DNA of 41,242 bases from a virus, in the IMG/VR virus record IMGVR_UViG_3300047558_000146, positions 1 to 41,242 of that record. One strand, 5' to 3'. The notes beneath the pieces were generated by a model. That model was not told the origin of the DNA and ran no database searches. It saw only the letters and a list, made by a program, of their open reading frames with translations. Positions 7,667 to 14,757 of this stretch are shown here, piece by piece. A program made the position numbers and the translations under genes. Position 1 is the first letter of the stretch; each line of letters begins with the position of its first letter.

Positions 7667-7695
7667 AAAATGCACCAAAATGGTGCATTTTATTT
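7667..7695 (+). terminator. Terminator of the replication operon
   Basis: AAAATGCACCA at 7667-7677 pairs perfectly (11 bp) with TGGTGCATTTT at 7681-7691 around an AAA loop, with T/A-rich sequence on both sides. It may work in both directions. Confidence 0.75.
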
Positions 7696-7714
7696 GTCGT
7701 CTCTTCATAGTTTC

Positions 7715-7848
7715 TTAGCACAATATCACAATATCACAATTATTTTAGTCGTAAGCTAAAAACAAGTCAAAAATAAAAAAAAAATAAAAAAAATATTTTC
7801 CTAACCTGAGTTTTCAAAAATAATTGTGATATTGTGATATTGTGCTAA
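7715..7848. repeat. Perfect 32-bp inverted repeat around an A-rich core
   Basis: The left arm is 7715-7746 and the right arm 7817-7848, exactly complementary over 32 bases. Each arm holds tandem copies of an 8-mer (CAATATCA on the left, its complement TGATATTG on the right). The 70-base centre is very AT-rich, with A8-A10 runs at about 7770-7792. Iterated arms plus an unwinding-prone centre directly after the helicase genes resemble a replication origin. It could also extrude as a cruciform. Confidence 0.7.
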
Positions 7849-7853
7849 AATTT

Positions 7854-7950
7854 CTGTAAACCCTTGATTTATAAGGGTTTTTTTGTAGCACGATTATTTT
7901 TGATCGTGCTAATCGTGCTAGAATCATGCTAAGAAACTTAGTTTCTTAGG
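7854..7950. repeat. Structured repeat element copy 1, with terminator and hairpins
   Basis: The 23-base sequence at 7854-7876 (CTGTAAACCCTTGATTTATA then AGG) recurs exactly at 17635-17657. Within it AACCCTT (7859-7865) pairs with AAGGGTT (7873-7879), followed by T residues, so it can terminate transcription. Then comes TGTAGCACGAT, a hairpin with ATCGTGCTA, three spaced copies of C(G/A)TGCTA, and a near-perfect palindrome CTAAGAAACT/AGTTTCTTAG. GCTAAGAAACT here is also the complement of 7709-7719, so this block and the 32-bp repeat are nested. Confidence 0.6.
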
Positions 7951-7954
7951 TATT

Positions 7955-7968
7955 AAGTAGTACTACTT
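7955..7968. repeat. 14-bp perfect palindrome
   Basis: AAGTAGTACTACTT is fully self-complementary. It lies between the origin-like block and the promoter at 8010, and is a possible dimer-protein binding site. Confidence 0.4.
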
Positions 7969-8009
7969 CAGCACTATGGACGCTTATTCGATGACCGACG
8001 TTATGATAC

Positions 8010-8052
8010 TAGGGTAAATCCCTACTCCCTAACACAAAAAACATGGTAAGAT
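8010..8052 (+). promoter_or_regulatory. Phage promoter copy 1: TAGGGTAAA box and -10 element
   Basis: TAGGGTAAA at 8010-8018, then 28 bases, then an extended -10 (TGG before TAAGAT at 8047-8052). The same box, at 27 bases from TATACT, precedes the related leader at 16843 on the other strand. No good -35 hexamer is seen, so the box may bind a phage activator. Confidence 0.45.
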
Positions 8053-8054
8053 AC

Positions 8055-8106
8055 ACACATCAACACAGCAATAGTGCTGTTAGATAAACCAAAAAGGAAA
8101 TTAATC
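8055..8106 (+). repeat. Duplicated 5' leader copy 1 with hairpin
   Basis: This leader is almost identical over about 50 bases to the one on the minus strand at 16783-16834. It contains ACAGCA (8065-8070), loop ATAG and TGCTGT (8075-8080), then TTAGATAAACC, and ends with the ribosome site AAAGGAAATTAATC before ATG. Confidence 0.75.
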
Positions 8107-8388
8107 ATGACTACCACAAACAACTCACTTCAAGCAGTCGTTCACGAAACTTATGACAACCTGCTCGATCTGGAAAACTTCGTAGATGAAGTTAAAACCA
8201 CCGACTTGGAATACGCTGATCAAGTCCACATCCCCTCTTGCTTCACACAGGCTTGCGACAACATGGAACTTGCTCTCGAACTACTCAACTCACCAAACAA
8301 TGATGACACTATCAAAACATTGCTTGATTCTGTTATCGATACAATCAACTTCATCAACGATTGTAAATTCCAATCTTCACTAACCTAA
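8107..8388 (+). CDS. Small acidic protein, unknown function
   Basis: The 93-residue protein starts MTTTNNSLQAVVHETYDN. It is acidic and looks helical throughout, with two Cys residues near the middle. I do not recognise it. ATG 8107 is favoured over 8074 because it follows AAAAAGGAAATTAATC at the normal distance, and because the same leader precedes the start at 16782. The promoter box and position just after the replication block suggest early or middle expression. Confidence 0.7.
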   Translation: MTTTNNSLQAVVHETYDNLLDLENFVDEVKTTDLEYADQVHIPSCFTQACDNMELALELLNSPNNDDTIKTLLDSVIDTINFINDCKFQSSLT

Positions 8389-8395
8389 AAACAAT

Positions 8396-8450
8396 GCCCT
8401 GACAGGGTTTTGATATGGTGGCTGTCAGGGCACCCTTTAACCACCATATC
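8396..8450 (+). other. Predicted H-type pseudoknot with two perfect 10-bp stems
   Basis: GCCCTGACAG (8396-8405) pairs with CTGTCAGGGC (8422-8431). GATATGGTGG (8412-8421) pairs with CCACCATATC (8441-8450). The order stem 1, stem 2, stem 1, stem 2 is that of an H-type pseudoknot, with loops of 6 and 9 bases and no bases between the stacked helices. No U run follows, so it is not a usual terminator. It lies 8 bases after the gene at 8107 and 15 bases before the next start. It might protect the 3' end, regulate the downstream gene or act as a protein-binding RNA. Confidence 0.65.
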
Positions 8451-8452
8451 AT

Positions 8453-8460
8453 CTTAAATA
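8453..8460 (+). promoter_or_regulatory. Late promoter-like CTTAAATA, five bases before a start codon
   Basis: It matches the TAAATA core of the late element, with T in place of A at position 2. Five bases (CCACC) separate it from ATG 8466, as at 2183, 9048 and 16956. There is no ribosome site. Confidence 0.4.
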
Positions 8461-8465
8461 CCACC

Positions 8466-8591
8466 ATGAACCAACAAGACATCAAAACAGCACTTCAACT
8501 CGCATACCAACTGTATGACGAAACACACGACCCAAAACTACACACCATCATCACCATCCTAGAAAATCTCCTCATTAATTCGAAGGGATAA
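8466..8591 (+). CDS. Short unknown protein (41 residues)
   Basis: ATG 8466 to TAA 8589-8591 gives MNQQDIKTALQLAYQLYDET and on to LENLLINSKG. It looks like a single amphipathic helical hairpin. There is no Shine-Dalgarno. The start is five bases after a late-promoter-like motif. The coding spacing and codon choice fit the neighbours, but the family is unknown. Confidence 0.5.
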   Translation: MNQQDIKTALQLAYQLYDETHDPKLHTIITILENLLINSKG

Positions 8592-8594
8592 ATA
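8587..8594 (+). promoter_or_regulatory. Late promoter motif GATAAATA before the gene at 8640
   Basis: The motif overlaps the stop of the preceding gene and is 45 bases before ATG 8640, which has its own ribosome site. This would be a leadered late unit. Confidence 0.4.
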
Positions 8595-8639
8595 CATACA
8601 ACTGAACTACTTTCAGTCACACTCAATAAGGATCAACAA

Positions 8640-8819
8640 ATGAACAAAAAATATTTCAACCCAATTACCAATGAACAACAAACTTTAACTGATGAAGAAC
8701 AAGCAAAATATCGTGACTTCGTATACGCTGAAGACATTAAAGACTACGCTACTGTTAACGACATCGTTGTTTGGTTCCGTCGCAACAACCCAGTGTTTTA
8801 CCTTCAAGAAATGAACTAA
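8640..8819 (+). CDS. Short unknown protein (59 residues)
   Basis: ATG 8640 to TAA 8817-8819. The protein begins MNKKYFNPITNEQQTLTDEE and ends with an aromatic, basic segment (VVWFRRNNPVFYLQEMN). AAGGA lies eight bases before the start. It is acidic in the middle and probably helical. The family is not recognised. Late motifs flank it on both sides. Confidence 0.6.
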   Translation: MNKKYFNPITNEQQTLTDEEQAKYRDFVYAEDIKDYATVNDIVVWFRRNNPVFYLQEMN

Positions 8820-8820
8820 C

Positions 8821-8828
8821 GATAAATA
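8821..8828 (+). promoter_or_regulatory. Late promoter motif GATAAATA
   Basis: It lies directly after the stop at 8819. The nearest ATG (8832) is only three bases on. A second in-frame ATG at 8853 has AAAGGA at 8839-8844. Confidence 0.4.
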
Positions 8829-8831
8829 CAC

Positions 8832-8936
8832 ATGGACAAAAGGATGCCTTCCATGTCCAGTTATAAAAAGTCCAGTTGCGACATTAAACAAACACACATC
8901 GACCTGTATTTTCAGCTGGCTTTGGTCGAGCACTAA
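8832..8936 (+). CDS. Very short possible protein (27-34 residues)
   Basis: The frame runs from ATG 8832, or more likely ATG 8853 with AAAGGA before it, to TAA 8934-8936. The shorter form starts MSSYKKSSCDIKQTHIDLYF. It sits between a late motif and a strong terminator, so a short transcript is expected. Coding status is uncertain; it could instead be a small RNA. Confidence 0.35.
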   Translation: MDKRMPSMSSYKKSSCDIKQTHIDLYFQLALVEH

Positions 8937-9000
8937 AACGACCTTCTAGATAATCAAATTTTTGTGAATAAATTGTCATTTTAATTGTCCGATGTGGATA

Positions 9001-9027
9001 AAGGGAACTACGGTTCCCTTTTTTTTT
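9001..9027 (+). terminator. Strong rho-independent terminator
   Basis: AAGGGAAC (9001-9008), loop TACG (UNCG type), GTTCCCTT (9013-9020), then a run of T. Confidence 0.9.
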
Positions 9028-9047
9028 ATGCCTATCTATTAGTCGCT

Positions 9048-9055
9048 GATAAATA
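9048..9055 (+). promoter_or_regulatory. Late promoter GATAAATA, five bases before a start codon
   Basis: GATAAATA, then CTTGC, then ATG 9061. It comes right after a terminator, so the gene needs a promoter here. No ribosome site is present. Confidence 0.65.
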
Positions 9056-9060
9056 CTTGC

Positions 9061-9393
9061 ATGAAACCGAAATTAACTCTTGACACAGATATTCTTCTCA
9101 CACTGTTGTTGAATGAATGTCGCATCACACGTAAACAGTTCACCGCCAACATGAACAAAAAATACAATCTCGCACGTGCAAACCATGTGACTGATCAAAA
9201 GTTCATGCTTGGTAAACCTAATCCAAAATCTGGTGAGGAAATGTATGTTGAAGAAAGTATCTACGACACTGGCAACTACTTGGTTAAGACAACCAAACAT
9301 GGTCGAGTAAAAGCTATTGAGCGTAAAGCACAAGTAGTTACAAAACCAAACGTCGTGATCAAGAAAAAGAAGGTTAGAAAGATCGAACGATGA
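9061..9393 (+). CDS. Basic unknown protein, leaderless late gene
   Basis: The 110-residue protein starts MKPKLTLDTDILLTLLLNEC. It becomes strongly basic toward the end (VVIKKKKVRKIER), which suggests nucleic-acid binding or a virion role, but I recognise no family. It starts five bases after a late motif and its stop overlaps the next start (ATGA). It heads the unit that leads into the terminase genes. Confidence 0.65.
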   Translation: MKPKLTLDTDILLTLLLNECRITRKQFTANMNKKYNLARANHVTDQKFMLGKPNPKSGEEMYVEESIYDTGNYLVKTTKHGRVKAIERKAQVVTKPNVVIKKKKVRKIER

Positions 9394-9929
9394 ACGACGA
9401 AAATAAGCCGTCTGGCAACCTGCCACACATAGATGATGGGTTGGTATTCACAGACAAAGAAAGCGTCTATAAATGGCGCTATAACCCAAAGACAAAGGTG
9501 TTTTCACAAGAGAACTACGCCAAAGCACCTGCCAGAGAATTTAAATGGTGGCACCGATATGACGCTGATGGCAATAAAGAAACAAGACGTGCCGCACAAA
9601 ACTCAAAACCCGTCGGCGAAGGCTGGATGATTGGAGTTGGAACACATACACCTGAGCACATTAAAAAAATCAGCGATGCGCAAGTAGGTGTTAAAAAATG
9701 CCAAGAAACCAAAGACAAAATGAGCGTCGCTAAATTAGGCATCAAAAAAAGCGACGAACATAAATTGTCAATGTCAAGAGCACATAAATTAAGATGGAAA
9801 AAAATCCACCTTATCAAAACATTCGACCCTAGCATCACCCTAAAACAAGCACAAGAAATCATCAAAGCACTAGCCGACTACTCAATCGACGATTACACAG
9901 CCGAGTTGATAAATAAACACAAGGACTAA
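9390..9929 (+). CDS. NUMOD3-containing protein, homing-endonuclease-like
   Basis: In this 179-residue protein, residues about 88-140 carry NUMOD3-like repeats. One is HTPEHIKKISDAQVGVKK, then ETKDKMSVAKLGIKK, then SDEHKLSMSRAHKLRWKK. In endonucleases these modules bind DNA beside a GIY-YIG or HNH nuclease. I see neither nuclease core here. The N-terminal part (WWHRYDADGNKETRR, then PVGEGWMIGVGTHTP) may be an unknown domain. It could be a degenerate homing enzyme or a phage DNA-binding protein that adopted the module. It overlaps the gene at 9061 by four bases. Confidence 0.6.
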   Translation: MNDENKPSGNLPHIDDGLVFTDKESVYKWRYNPKTKVFSQENYAKAPAREFKWWHRYDADGNKETRRAAQNSKPVGEGWMIGVGTHTPEHIKKISDAQVGVKKCQETKDKMSVAKLGIKKSDEHKLSMSRAHKLRWKKIHLIKTFDPSITLKQAQEIIKALADYSIDDYTAELINKHKD

Positions 9930-9931
9930 AT

Positions 9932-10180
9932 ATGACCCAACGATATAAATTAACCACTGGACCAGACGGCACAGTATGGTTGCCGCTACAACCAATGATC
10001 TTGGATTTACAAGAACAGATGGACAAGTTTTCAGAACAACAACATATTGTTGACAAGCTATATGCTGTCCGCACGTTTTTAGATGCCCTAGTGTTTGAAG
10101 CACAGCGTGATGCTATGTTTGCTGATAAGACATTGAAAGAATGCGAGAAAGAAGCATCGTATAAGGACACACTTGAATGA
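9932..10180 (+). CDS. Unknown small protein
   Basis: The 82-residue protein starts MTQRYKLTTGPDGTVWLPLQ. The first 25 residues look like strand and turn, and the rest is a charged helix (LQEQMDKFSEQQHIVDKLYA). AAGGA precedes the start, and a GATAAATA motif lies at 9908-9915 inside the previous gene. It overlaps the next gene by four bases. No family is recognised. Confidence 0.6.
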   Translation: MTQRYKLTTGPDGTVWLPLQPMILDLQEQMDKFSEQQHIVDKLYAVRTFLDALVFEAQRDAMFADKTLKECEKEASYKDTLE

Positions 10181-10536
10181 AAGCATGGATAGATCGACCA
10201 GATACAACCAAAATCAAAAACTTTGAAAAGATGGTTGCAGAATTGTCAAAGTATATGAACGACTTTGAAATCGACGCTTGTGTTGATTTCATGGAAAGTA
10301 TCTCTGACTCTAAGTGGGATATCAATCCATCAGTAGAAGATTGTGCCTCACAGTTGCGCATCATTCTAGGCAGTGAGCGTTATATGATGATCAAGGCAAA
10401 GTGGAGCGAAGCTAACCAACACTTGATGCAGAACTATGGCGAGAATGTCAAGTACATTCGATTAAGTGATGGCACTGTATGGGATGGACTTGATCCTACT
10501 GATAATCCACAAGATTACACAACAGTGAAGATGTAA
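10177..10536 (+). CDS. Unknown protein upstream of the packaging genes
   Basis: The 119-residue protein begins MKAWIDRPDTTKIKNFEKMV. It is helical and acidic and ends with a Trp/Asp-rich turn segment (DGTVWDGLDPTDNPQDY). DGTVW also occurs in the preceding protein (GPDGTVWLP), perhaps a shared short motif. It overlaps both neighbours by one to four bases, so the three genes are translationally coupled. No known family is seen. Confidence 0.6.
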   Translation: MKAWIDRPDTTKIKNFEKMVAELSKYMNDFEIDACVDFMESISDSKWDINPSVEDCASQLRIILGSERYMMIKAKWSEANQHLMQNYGENVKYIRLSDGTVWDGLDPTDNPQDYTTVKM

Positions 10537-10853
10537 TGTTAAGAGTTATTGCACGTCGTTATGGTGGAATGAGCACATCAACTCAACATAGAGTTATGGC
10601 AAAAGCCGTGATGAAAGATTTGAAACGTGTTACTCCAGTAGATACCAGAGCACTACAACGTGGATGGAGAATTACCAGCGTAAATGCTTTGGGGTTTGAA
10701 ATCACAGATGACGTGTACTATGGTTATTGGCAGGAGTACGGCAACACTCGTGGATTAAAGGGAAGATACTTTGTTACAAAAATGGTTGAGGTATTGAAAC
10801 GAGCATACCCAAACTACCGCTTCAAAATAGAAGCTAAAGAGGAGAAATATTAA
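10536..10853 (+). CDS. HK97 gp10-like protein, displaced copy
   Basis: The 105-residue protein has the gp10-like signature VTPVDTRALQRGWRIT (residues about 34-49) and YYGYWQEYGNTRGLKGRYFV (about 62-81). In HK97 the family acts at the head-tail joint or tail completion and its gene lies near the capsid genes. Here it precedes the terminase, and a second member is at 22168. It may be a neck or portal-associated component. TAATG couples it to both neighbours. Confidence 0.6.
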   Translation: MLRVIARRYGGMSTSTQHRVMAKAVMKDLKRVTPVDTRALQRGWRITSVNALGFEITDDVYYGYWQEYGNTRGLKGRYFVTKMVEVLKRAYPNYRFKIEAKEEKY

Positions 10854-11182
10854 TGGCAAAAAGCACATTAGGCGGCGCACGTAAAGGCGCAGGACGTAAA
10901 GCAGGTGGCACAAACAAACTCACCGCACAAGCACTGTTAGATGAAGTAAAACGTGTTGTTGGTAAACCATACGAAACACAAATCGCAGAGAACTATTTCA
11001 ATTGCATTAAAGCAAATGATAAACCAATGATCGCAACATACGACAAACTATTCTTGAGTAAAGTTATTGCTGATAAGAGTGCGGTAGATATCACAAGTGC
11101 TGGAGAAAAATTAGCAGCACAGTTCGCATTCATGCCAGTAGAACTACCTGAGTGGGCATCAAAGAAAACAGACGAAGAATAA
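10853..11182 (+). CDS. Terminase small subunit (probable)
   Basis: The 109-residue protein has a basic Gly-rich N-terminus (GGARKGAGRKAGGTNKLTAQ), typical of a family of phage small-terminase-like proteins. A helical region and an acidic tail follow (PEWASKKTDEE). It lies upstream of the large terminase, separated only by an endonuclease gene. The small subunit recognises the packaging site and hands DNA to the motor. The assignment rests on motif and position. Confidence 0.65.
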   Translation: MAKSTLGGARKGAGRKAGGTNKLTAQALLDEVKRVVGKPYETQIAENYFNCIKANDKPMIATYDKLFLSKVIADKSAVDITSAGEKLAAQFAFMPVELPEWASKKTDEE

Positions 11183-11196
11183 ATTAAAGTAATGTA

Positions 11197-11700
11197 ATGA
11201 CTAATCACCCATATTATAAAAAATTTCTACAGCATCGCCTAAATGCCAATCACCGTAAGATTCCATTCCTGTTTACTTTTGAAACATGGATTAAAATGTG
11301 GGAAGACTCGGGCAAACTTCATTTAAGGGGTCAAGGTAAAGATAGTTATTGTATGGCACGTCACAATGATGTTGGTCCTTATTCTCCAGACAACGTATCA
11401 ATAGAGACTAATCTAAAAAATAACACAGATGGTGGACTCAAAAGAAATCATGATATATGGTATGAACAAACTGTTAAGGTTAGAAAAAGCAACGAGTGGA
11501 GAGAATCGATATCTGGTAAAGGTAATGGATTTTTTAAGGGAGCAGTAGTGGGAACCAATAAAATAACTGGAGAGACAATAACTCTTGTTGGTAAAAATGC
11601 TATTAATGCTGCTGGATTTTATCATCAACACGTATATAAATGTTTGAATGGTAAGTTAAAGTCTCATGGAGGGTATACATGGGTGCGCCAACTACCATGA
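11197..11700 (+). CDS. HNH-type homing endonuclease inserted between terminase genes
   Basis: In the 167-residue protein, residues about 24-75 match a phage HNH pattern: TFETWIKMWEDSGKLHLRGQ, then SYCMARHNDVGPYSPDNVSI and ETNLKNN. The C-terminal 50 residues (VGTNKITGETITLVGKNAIN, then CLNGKLKSHGGYTWVRQ) form a NUMOD1-like DNA-binding module, also found at the end of the protein at 14756-15253. Free-standing HNH genes next to terminase genes are common in phages. Its end overlaps the large terminase start. No good ribosome site is seen. Confidence 0.8.
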   Translation: MTNHPYYKKFLQHRLNANHRKIPFLFTFETWIKMWEDSGKLHLRGQGKDSYCMARHNDVGPYSPDNVSIETNLKNNTDGGLKRNHDIWYEQTVKVRKSNEWRESISGKGNGFFKGAVVGTNKITGETITLVGKNAINAAGFYHQHVYKCLNGKLKSHGGYTWVRQLP

Positions 11701-13121
11701 AATTATATGGTGAGCAAACAACTCTGTTGAGAGATTGGCTTACCACAGAAAAACATGTGATGAATATCGTACCTGTTGGTAGCGGTAAGACATTCCTTGC
11801 TTCAATTGCATTACCAATCTTTGCCAGCGACGCAAAGTACCACAAAGGTAAAGATGTTATCTACTCAGCACCTACACGTGAAATGATTAAGACACTTATT
11901 TGGGAACCACTTAAAGAAAGTTGTCGCAACCTGTTTGGTGTGCCTGATAAAGATATCAACAACAGTGAACTAACTATTCGCTTTTCTAATGGCACATACA
12001 TTCGTTGCAAATCAGCAGAACAAAAAGAAAATCTACGTGGTATCAACGCTGGTATATGGGTAGCTGATGAGGCGGCGTTATATAGTGAAGAATCTTTACT
12101 CGAAATCACCAACCGTTTGAGACCGAAAGTAGGGTCGCCTGATAGTGAAGGTAGATTTATTGTTATCTCTACCCCTAACGGTGCCAACGCACTATTCACA
12201 CTTTACAACAATGCGCTAAAAATGCCAGACAAATGGATTGTTCATCACATGACATATGAACAAATGCGTAGCGGTAATAAGGCATTCATCGAACAACAAA
12301 AACAAATCCTATCACCACTCAAGTTTGCAAAAGATTATCAATGCGTTTGGGAATCGGTTGAAGATAAGTTCTTTATGGCATGGAACAGAACAATGTGTGT
12401 TGAAGAGATTAAAGATGTTGGTGGTGATCTTTATTCGTTCCACGACTTCAACTCAAAACGTATGTGTGCTGTTGTTGCTAGAGTAAAGAACCCAAACATG
12501 TTGAACGGAACTATTGAAGTGATAAGAAGCTATGCGATACCAAACTGTTCAACTGAAGGTATAGCACAAGCTATTCGTGAAGATTTCCCTGAACGAAATA
12601 TCTACGCCATCATCGACGCCACAGGCGCACACAATAACCGATCTACTACATCACAGTTCGGTATTACAGATAAGACTTTGTTGGAGAAGTATGGTTTCAC
12701 TGTTGTTACAAACATGAAATCAAACCCACGCATCAAAGATACTGACAACGCATCAAACGCATTTATCGCACGTGGTGGATTGAAAGTTGCCGCATCAGAT
12801 ACTCTGTTGCTTGAGGCACTAGACAACTACCACTACGAAGACGCATCAAGAATTAAATTAGTCAAATACCAAGAACAACAGTTCGCACACATGGACGCTC
12901 TTGGAGACTGTATCCGTTACGGCATCAATCATTTATTCCCAGTAACACACAACGAAACACCAGTACCAGATTACCAAACAACAACAAATATTGGTAACCA
13001 AATGCCCGGCGCAAAATACCGCAAACAAGGCATCTACGGCGCTGGTACACCTACCATTGAAGAACTACTCAACGGTGAGGCTATGGCTTCACAATACAGT
13101 GATTCTGTTGCGTGGGACTAA
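11679..13121 (+). CDS. terL: Terminase large subunit
   Basis: The 480-residue packaging motor has an ATPase with Walker A PVGSGKT at 32-38, Walker B IWVADEA at about 126-132 and coupling motif STPNG at 164-168. The RNase H-like nuclease follows: FHDFN (first Asp), IYAIIDATGAHNN (second) and HMDALGDCIRYGI (third). ATG 11679 has GGAGG eight bases before it, but ATG 11697, in a classic ATGA overlap with the endonuclease stop, would remove only six residues. It pumps DNA into the prohead and cuts concatemers. No frameshift or lost catalytic residue is seen. Confidence 0.93.
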   Translation: MGAPTTMKLYGEQTTLLRDWLTTEKHVMNIVPVGSGKTFLASIALPIFASDAKYHKGKDVIYSAPTREMIKTLIWEPLKESCRNLFGVPDKDINNSELTIRFSNGTYIRCKSAEQKENLRGINAGIWVADEAALYSEESLLEITNRLRPKVGSPDSEGRFIVISTPNGANALFTLYNNALKMPDKWIVHHMTYEQMRSGNKAFIEQQKQILSPLKFAKDYQCVWESVEDKFFMAWNRTMCVEEIKDVGGDLYSFHDFNSKRMCAVVARVKNPNMLNGTIEVIRSYAIPNCSTEGIAQAIREDFPERNIYAIIDATGAHNNRSTTSQFGITDKTLLEKYGFTVVTNMKSNPRIKDTDNASNAFIARGGLKVAASDTLLLEALDNYHYEDASRIKLVKYQEQQFAHMDALGDCIRYGINHLFPVTHNETPVPDYQTTTNIGNQMPGAKYRKQGIYGAGTPTIEELLNGEAMASQYSDSVAWD

Positions 13122-13142
13122 ATAACTAATAAGGATATTCCA

Positions 13143-14729
13143 ATGAAAGCATCTACGCTTCTACACAAAAACAATCTATATTCGGCAACATCGCATACCA
13201 TGATGATGTACGAATCAGCATATTACGCCAACGAACACTTCAAACGTATGTGTCGCAAAAAGCGTCCTAGCGAAGATGCGGCTATCTACAACGACTTGAT
13301 CAGCCACACAACAACAATGCCAATCTCTAGCTATGTTGTTAACACTCTTAACGATTGCGTATTCGAACAACCAATCAATCGTGAACTACACTTTGCAAAT
13401 GAGATGGGCGGTATGGTTAGTGATATTCAAGATTGGGCAGAACTATTCATGCTAGACGCAGACCTAACCAATACCTCATTGGACGGCGTAATGGAGAACA
13501 TTGGAGACCTTACAAGCATCTATGGCTACTGCTGGGTATTCGTAGACATGCCAACCGCTCAAACAGGCTATGAGACATCTCTACGCCCTTATGTCGTACC
13601 AGTATCACCAACCAACGTTTGGGATTGGGAATTTACAGAAGTGCGTGGTGTAATGATTCCTGAATACGTTAAAGTGTTAGAACGTGAAGAACCAGACTGC
13701 TACTACTTCAAATGCTACTACCTTGGAACAAAAACAACTCCATCATATTGGGAAACATATGAAGTAGAAAAAGGCAGTGAGAATAATGCTGATGGAGAAC
13801 TACAACCTATCGCCACAGGACAGTTCCCATTAGGTATGTCTATTCCGGGTTTTATGGCATACACAAAACGTGATCCACGTAGATTCGATCTTGGTATCAG
13901 TGATATCGCTGTTGCCGCTGATGTTCAAAAAGAAGTGTACAAGCTTGAGTGTGAGGCGTTCCAGAGTATCCAATTCGCAAGAACACTAATTCGTGCGGAA
14001 CCCGGGGTTAAAGTGCCAGCACAAGCAGGTAGTATTGTTCGTGCAACTATGGGTCAAATTGAAGCTATTCCAGTTGATCAACAAGATGTGTTGGTGCTGA
14101 TTGAGAAACAACAAGACTTGTTAACACAGTTCCAAACCTTAACTGGTTTTGGCGGTATCAACAAACAAAGCAAACAAGTTCAAAGCGGCGTGAGTATTGT
14201 TGAAGAGCGCAAACAACTACACCGCATGGCAAAAGCAAAAGCACGATTACTTGAAGTATGTGAAGAACAAATCTGGACATTCGCCAGTAGGTTCATGAAC
14301 GTGCGTTGGGCAGGTGAAGTATCATATGGCACCGACTATGATCGCACAGATAGTCAATACAGAATTGCACTACTGGAAAAAGCAAAACAAATGTTGCCAG
14401 AGAATCCAATCATCAATGGATTGGTATTGAAAGAGTTTGTTGGTATGTTAGTAGCACCACACGAACTACCAGAGTACCAAGAAGCTATTCTTGCCACACA
14501 AGATGAAACAATCAAGTTGTTGGACAGAGAACAAATTGGTGAGATTTATTCACGTGACGTTGGTGATCAAGTACCAGAAGATGGTGAAGAGGATGAAGAT
14601 AGCAAGTCTGATATGGAAGACAATGCTGAAGAGAGTTCTAGCTCTACCAATATTCTTCAAACAGGTCAATCAATGTATCCACAACAATCAGCGCAAAGCA
14701 TGTTGTTTGGACCTATGGCAGGTAGATAA
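13143..14729 (+). CDS. Portal protein
   Basis: The 528-residue protein lies directly after the large terminase, the usual portal position and size. Supporting features are a central region with PVSPTNVWDWEFT, a helical stem (DVQKEVYKLECEAFQSIQFA) and the segment SGVSIVEERKQLHRMAKAKA. A disordered acidic Ser-rich tail begins near residue 478 (EDGEEDEDSKSD). The ring of twelve forms the DNA channel and the terminase docking site. AAGGA precedes the ATG. Assignment is by context and overall pattern. Confidence 0.85.
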   Translation: MKASTLLHKNNLYSATSHTMMMYESAYYANEHFKRMCRKKRPSEDAAIYNDLISHTTTMPISSYVVNTLNDCVFEQPINRELHFANEMGGMVSDIQDWAELFMLDADLTNTSLDGVMENIGDLTSIYGYCWVFVDMPTAQTGYETSLRPYVVPVSPTNVWDWEFTEVRGVMIPEYVKVLEREEPDCYYFKCYYLGTKTTPSYWETYEVEKGSENNADGELQPIATGQFPLGMSIPGFMAYTKRDPRRFDLGISDIAVAADVQKEVYKLECEAFQSIQFARTLIRAEPGVKVPAQAGSIVRATMGQIEAIPVDQQDVLVLIEKQQDLLTQFQTLTGFGGINKQSKQVQSGVSIVEERKQLHRMAKAKARLLEVCEEQIWTFASRFMNVRWAGEVSYGTDYDRTDSQYRIALLEKAKQMLPENPIINGLVLKEFVGMLVAPHELPEYQEAILATQDETIKLLDREQIGEIYSRDVGDQVPEDGEEDEDSKSDMEDNAEESSSSTNILQTGQSMYPQQSAQSMLFGPMAGR

Positions 14730-14730
14730 C

Positions 14731-14757
14731 AAAAAAGGAGCCTTACGGCTCCTTTTT
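14731..14757. terminator. Bidirectional terminator between convergent units
   Basis: AAAAAAGGAGCC, loop TTAC, GGCTCCTTTTT. A run on one side and T run on the other let it stop both the portal transcript and the minus-strand cluster. Confidence 0.85.
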
